Source: Chloroflexota bacterium (GTDB taxonomy: Bacteria > Chloroflexota > UBA6077 > JACCZL01). From it: a DNA stretch of 5,631 bases. The translations under genes were made by a program, and so were the position numbers. Positions 4,776 through 5,631 of this stretch are shown here, in pieces. The stretch's first letter is position 1. Each line of letters opens with the position of its first letter. The DNA lies in NCBI GenBank assembly GCA_013695975.1, contig JACCZL010000976.1, forward strand, positions 1-5,631. The letters are read 5' to 3'. The notes beneath the pieces were generated by a model. That model was not told the origin of the DNA. It saw nothing but the letters and a program-made list of their open reading frames with translations, and made no database searches.

Positions 4776-5177
4776 CGCATCGTAACTGATGAGCTCGAGC
4801 AGGTTGCGGTCCGGGTCGCGAAAGTAGACGCTCTGGCCGGGGCCCGCCGCGCCTTCCCGTCCGACCGGACCGACCTCGAGCGGGACGCCGCACGCGGCCA
4901 GGTGGGACGCGGCCTCGGCGATCGGGCCGGGCCAGACCAGGCAGAGGTCGACACTCCCGGGCTCCGGCGCCCGAGCGCGCGGCGCTGCCGTCGTCTCGCG
5001 GGAATGGACGTTGATCTTCCAGTCCTGGAAGTGGAGGACCGGATACTTGGCGTGCCCATCCCGCCAGGCTTCCAGGTTCTGGACCCGAGCCCCGAGCACG
5101 CGTTCGTAGAAGTCGAGGGTACGCTCGACGTCCATCGCGACGACGACGAGATGGTCGACGCGGAGTCGCGGCGGCAT
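4767..5177 (-). CDS. VOC family protein, GLOD5-like (glyoxalase/bleomycin resistance/dioxygenase fold)
   Basis: A 136-residue vicinal-oxygen-chelate protein with two beta-alpha-beta-beta-beta modules. Module one: LRVDHLVVVAMDVERTLDFYERVLG (5-29), then LHFQDWKINVHS (48-59). Module two: GSVDLCLVW (74-82), HLAACGVPLEVGPVGR and SVYFRDPDRNLLELISY ending at 132. This order and wording follow glyoxalase-domain-containing protein 5. Likely metal ligands are His9, His58, Asp77 and Glu128, by analogy with the fold; the reaction is unknown. The ATG abuts the stop of the upstream HAD gene (TAGATG) and has no clear ribosome binding site of its own, so translation is probably coupled. The 3' end overlaps the convergent plus-strand gene by nine bases. 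Confidence 0.92.
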   Translation of the reverse strand: MPPRLRVDHLVVVAMDVERTLDFYERVLGARVQNLEAWRDGHAKYPVLHFQDWKINVHSRETTAAPRARAPEPGSVDLCLVWPGPIAEAASHLAACGVPLEVGPVGREGAAGPGQSVYFRDPDRNLLELISYDASR

Positions 5178-5631
5178 CTACAGCACGCCCGGGCCGCGGC
5201 CGCCGACCAGCTCGGCCAGGCCCCAGAGGTCGCGCCAGACGTAGTCGGGGCGGGCGTCGCCGGGCGGGGCCTCGGCGTGGCGGTTGATCCAGGCGGTCCG
5301 GAAGCCGAGGCTGGCGGCCGGGCCGATGTCGTACTTGAAGCCGAATGCGACGTGGAGGATCGTCTCGGGCGGCTCGCCGATTCGGGCCAGGGCCTGCTCG
5401 AAGGGCTTCAGGGCCGGCTTGTAGGCGCGGCAGTCTTCGGCGGTGACGACCATGTCGAAGGCAACCTCGAGCTGGCGGAGGGTGTGCTCGAGGATGTCGC
5501 GATCGGTGTTCGAGACGATCACCAGCCGCGGGCCGGCCGCCCGCGCCTGCTCGAGCGCCGGGCGGGTGTCCGGAAACGGCTGCCAGCTCCGCATCGAGCG
5601 GACGAGAGCCTCGCCGTCGGCGGCCTCCCAG
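5178..5631 (-). CDS. HAD superfamily hydrolase, haloacid-dehalogenase-type, N-terminus beyond window edge
   Basis: The last 150 codons of a HAD-fold hydrolase are present; the frame stays open to the window edge and the first whole codon ends at 5630. Motif I (DxD with the nucleophilic Asp) is outside. Motif II is VIVSNTD with Ser40 of the fragment, motif III is AYKPALKPF with Lys71, and motif IV is HVAFGFKYDIGPA with Asp101. The HVA...DI-PA form is the one seen in haloacid dehalogenase type II-like proteins rather than the GDS..D form of common phosphatases, so dehalogenase or phosphatase activity cannot be settled. An internal ATG at 5594 should not be taken as the start, since homologous sequence (EALVRSMRSWQPFPDT) continues upstream. 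TAG is followed at once by the VOC ATG. Confidence 0.9.
   Translation of the reverse strand, partial: WEAADGEALVRSMRSWQPFPDTRPALEQARAAGPRLVIVSNTDRDILEHTLRQLEVAFDMVVTAEDCRAYKPALKPFEQALARIGEPPETILHVAFGFKYDIGPAASLGFRTAWINRHAEAPPGDARPDYVWRDLWGLAELVGGRGPGVL

Noticed and set aside
1..5631. CRISPR array, tRNA or rRNA genes, insertion sequences
   Set aside because: No regularly spaced repeats, cloverleaf-like segments, transposase motifs or terminal inverted repeats were seen.

Overview
The window is a high-GC bacterial stretch. It is gene-dense, with overlapping or abutting stop/start pairs and sparse promoters. No rRNA, tRNA, CRISPR array or insertion sequence was seen. The lgt tail (an FFRLD...GLSQAQ-type end), GTG/TTG starts and one apparently leaderless gene fit a Chloroflexota- or Actinomycetota-like soil or sediment organism. 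That placement is inference only.

Layout, left to right. The 3' end of a prolipoprotein diacylglyceryl transferase gene (lgt, + strand) enters from the left edge and converges on a run of minus-strand genes from 4267 down to 297. Read in their own direction these are: a BrnT-like toxin and its ribbon-helix-helix antitoxin, an SGNH/GDSL hydrolase, a short HicB antitoxin with a HicA toxin gene broken by an in-frame TAG, a glycerate 2-kinase (DUF4147 + MOFRL), and a PrlF antitoxin with a YhaV toxin. A short plus-strand gene (4413-4775), of the family often labelled 'ADP-ribosylation/crystallin J1', diverges from the BrnT-like gene. It overlaps tail-to-tail with a minus-strand HAD hydrolase / GLOD5-like VOC pair that runs off the right edge.

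The main biological content is three unrelated type II toxin-antitoxin modules within about 4 kb, all on one strand and interleaved with two ordinary enzyme genes. Each module shows translational coupling: TGATG in prlF-yhaV, GTGA in hicBA, and TGA-g-ATG in the BrnT/BrnA-like pair. Each also has its own candidate control region: a perfect 16-bp palindrome upstream of prlF, a -10 box placed for a leaderless hicB transcript, and a TTGACC-17-TACATT promoter with a dyad in its spacer upstream of the BrnT-like gene. The HicA gene appears freshly inactivated (TGG to TAG at codon 38), leaving an orphan antitoxin. I did not find a convincing new multi-gene system. The TA cluster with one decaying module, and the hydrolase just downstream of the BrnT/BrnA-like pair, are the best leads.
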